From the NCBI RefSeq assembly GCF_020089865.1, contig NZ_JAIRBM010000009.1, forward strand, positions 124,001 through 188,000: a stretch of DNA of 64,000 nucleotides, given 5' to 3'. The stretch comes from Microvirga puerhi. GTDB lineage: Bacteria > Pseudomonadota > Alphaproteobacteria > Rhizobiales > Beijerinckiaceae. Positions 62,949-64,000 of the stretch are shown here, one piece after another. The position numbers and the translations under genes were made by a program. The notes beneath the pieces are model-generated. The model was not told the DNA's origin and did not search any database. It was given only the letters and a program-made list of their open reading frames with translations. The stretch's first letter is position 1, and each line of letters begins with the position of its first letter.

Positions 62949-63872
62949 ATGCTGACGAAACGAGACCTTCTCGCCTCACTGCTGGGAGCCCTCGCGCTGG
63001 CTGCGACGCCATTCGCCGCTATCGCCCAAACCGCCGACAAGCTCGATGTGGTGGCGACGTTTTCCATCCTAGGCGATCTGGTGAAGCAGGTCGGCGGGGA
63101 TCGCGTCTCAGTGACGACGCTGGTCGGCCCCAATGGCGACGCCCATGTCTATGCTCCAACGCCGGCGGATGGACGGCGCCTCGCCGAGGCGAAGGTCGTG
63201 TTCGCCAATGGGCTCAAATTCGAGGGCTGGATCGACCGTCTGATCCTCTCGTCCGGAACGAAGGCGCCGAGGGTGGAGGCCACGAAGGGCATCACGCCGC
63301 TCAAGGGAGAGGATGACGAACACGGCCACGGTCATGATCATGGCGGGCTCGATCCTCATGCCTGGCAGAATATTGCCAACGCCAAGATCTACGTCGCCAA
63401 TATCCGCGACGGCCTGATCGCGGCGGATCCGGCCAGCAAGGACCTCTATCAGGCCAATGCCTCCGCTTACTTTGCCAAGCTCGACGCCCTCGACACTGAG
63501 GTGAAGGAGATCGTGGCCCGTATCCCCAAGGATAGGCGCCGGCTCATCACCTCCCATGATGCGTTCCGGTATTTCCAGGACGCCTACGGCATCACCTTCG
63601 TGGCGCCTCAGGGCGTCTCGACCGATGCCGAAGCCTCGGCCAAGGACGTGGCCAAGATCATCCGACAGATCAAGCGCGAGCAGATCAAAGCGGTTTTCGT
63701 GGAGAACGTCTCCGATCCGCGCCTGATGGAGCGGATTGCAAAGGAGACCGGCGCCCGGATCGGCGACCCCGTCTTCTCGGACGCGCTCTCTGCGCCCGAC
63801 GGACCAGCGGGGACTTACATTGACATGATGCGACACAATATAAGGGCCTTCAGCACGGCTCTCTCAAGCTGA
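62949..63872 (+). CDS. znuA: Zinc-binding periplasmic protein
   Basis: A 307-residue cluster A-I binding protein. The signal peptide ends near AAIAQT. Zinc ligands expected in the family are seen: NGDAHVYAPTPAD, a His-rich loop (DEHGHGHDHGG), LDPHAWQN, TSHDAFRYF and a late Asp in IGDPVFSD. The His-rich loop is characteristic of zinc rather than manganese binding. A CobW-type GTPase gene begins 62 bp downstream. Confidence 0.93.
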   Translation: MLTKRDLLASLLGALALAATPFAAIAQTADKLDVVATFSILGDLVKQVGGDRVSVTTLVGPNGDAHVYAPTPADGRRLAEAKVVFANGLKFEGWIDRLILSSGTKAPRVEATKGITPLKGEDDEHGHGHDHGGLDPHAWQNIANAKIYVANIRDGLIAADPASKDLYQANASAYFAKLDALDTEVKEIVARIPKDRRRLITSHDAFRYFQDAYGITFVAPQGVSTDAEASAKDVAKIIRQIKREQIKAVFVENVSDPRLMERIAKETGARIGDPVFSDALSAPDGPAGTYIDMMRHNIRAFSTALSS

Positions 63873-63934
63873 ACGAGATTTTTCGCATTCCCGGCATGGC
63901 CGGGAGTGCTTGTGTCAAACTTCTGGAACATCCG

Positions 63935-64000
63935 ATGACCGACAAGATTCCCGTCACCGTTCTCACAGGCTATCTCGGCGCCGGAAAGACGACGCTCCTG
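63935..64000 (+). CDS. CobW/COG0523 GTPase, partial
   Basis: Only the first 22 codons fall in the window. They encode MTDKIPVTVLTGYLGAGKTT and two more residues, with the P-loop GYLGAGKTT typical of G3E-family metallochaperones (ZigA, CobW, YjiA). Next to znuCBA the likely role is zinc handling under starvation. The cysteine motif CxCC that would support this lies outside the window. Confidence 0.85.
   Translation, partial: MTDKIPVTVLTGYLGAGKTTLL

Noticed and set aside
61129..63012. 627-codon open frame antisense to znuCB
   Set aside because: Polar low-complexity shadow; ABC transporter motifs are all on the plus strand.
1..64000. CRISPR arrays, rRNA genes, insertion sequences, transposases or integrases
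   Set aside because: No regularly spaced repeat array, ribosomal RNA sequence or recognisable transposase/integrase was seen on either strand.

Overview
The window looks like chromosomal DNA of a high-G+C alphaproteobacterium of the order Hyphomicrobiales, most like Methylobacteriaceae or Microvirga. This placement is inferred from gene content: GapR and DUF1244 proteins, CpdR, an HWE-family histidine kinase, two suhB/MmgR-type small RNAs, a 41-residue L36, a TAXI-TRAP transporter with DUF1850, and short Rhizobiales-type intergenic repeats. It has not been tested against a database.

Bases 1 to about 11.8 kb form an accessory island of lower G+C (hand count: bases 3601-3660 are 29/60 G+C, against 44/60 at 53401-53460). 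It carries a hipBA toxin-antitoxin pair with three evenly spaced operators and a HEPN-like third gene, then a HigB-like toxin with a HigA-ImmA/IrrE fusion. On the minus strand follows a cassette: a ParA-like protein with a broken P-loop, a small DUF6634-like protein, an AAA+ ATPase, an unknown protein, a thymidylate-synthase-fold enzyme and an alpha-glutamyl/putrescinyl-thymine-pyrophosphorylase-like protein. The last two overlap by 4 bp. They resemble enzymes that phages use to make hypermodified DNA bases, here on a chromosome, and are the best candidate for an undescribed system. The island ends at an intact gapR next to a truncated second gapR.

From 11.8 kb the content is core-like. Region 11.8-20 kb has DUF1244, two N-formylglutamate amidohydrolases, a DMT exporter, DUF1036-pyk, a TPR protein, rpmJ, tRNA-Val, cpdR and two small RNAs. 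Region 20-31 kb has a histidinol-phosphatase-type enzyme, a lysophospholipase-like hydrolase, a small heat-shock protein, threonine aldolase and the gltBD ammonia-assimilation operon behind a long structured leader. Region 31-44.6 kb holds envelope and signalling genes: an SGNH hydrolase, a lytic transglycosylase, galU, an arabinose-5-phosphate isomerase, nfeD with an SPFH protein, a chemoreceptor, ferrochelatase, an HWE kinase and a 5'-nucleotidase.

Region 44.7-59.3 kb has a type II NADH dehydrogenase, ung, a MarR-GNAT fusion, a fused indolepyruvate oxidoreductase, a DUF1007/NicO metal transporter pair, a gamma-glutamyltransferase and a TAXI-TRAP uptake system. The right end (59.4-64 kb) has opgG and a zinc-uptake cluster: a palindromic candidate Zur site, a 53-residue histidine-rich membrane protein, znuC-znuB-znuA, and the start of a CobW/COG0523 GTPase cut by the window edge.
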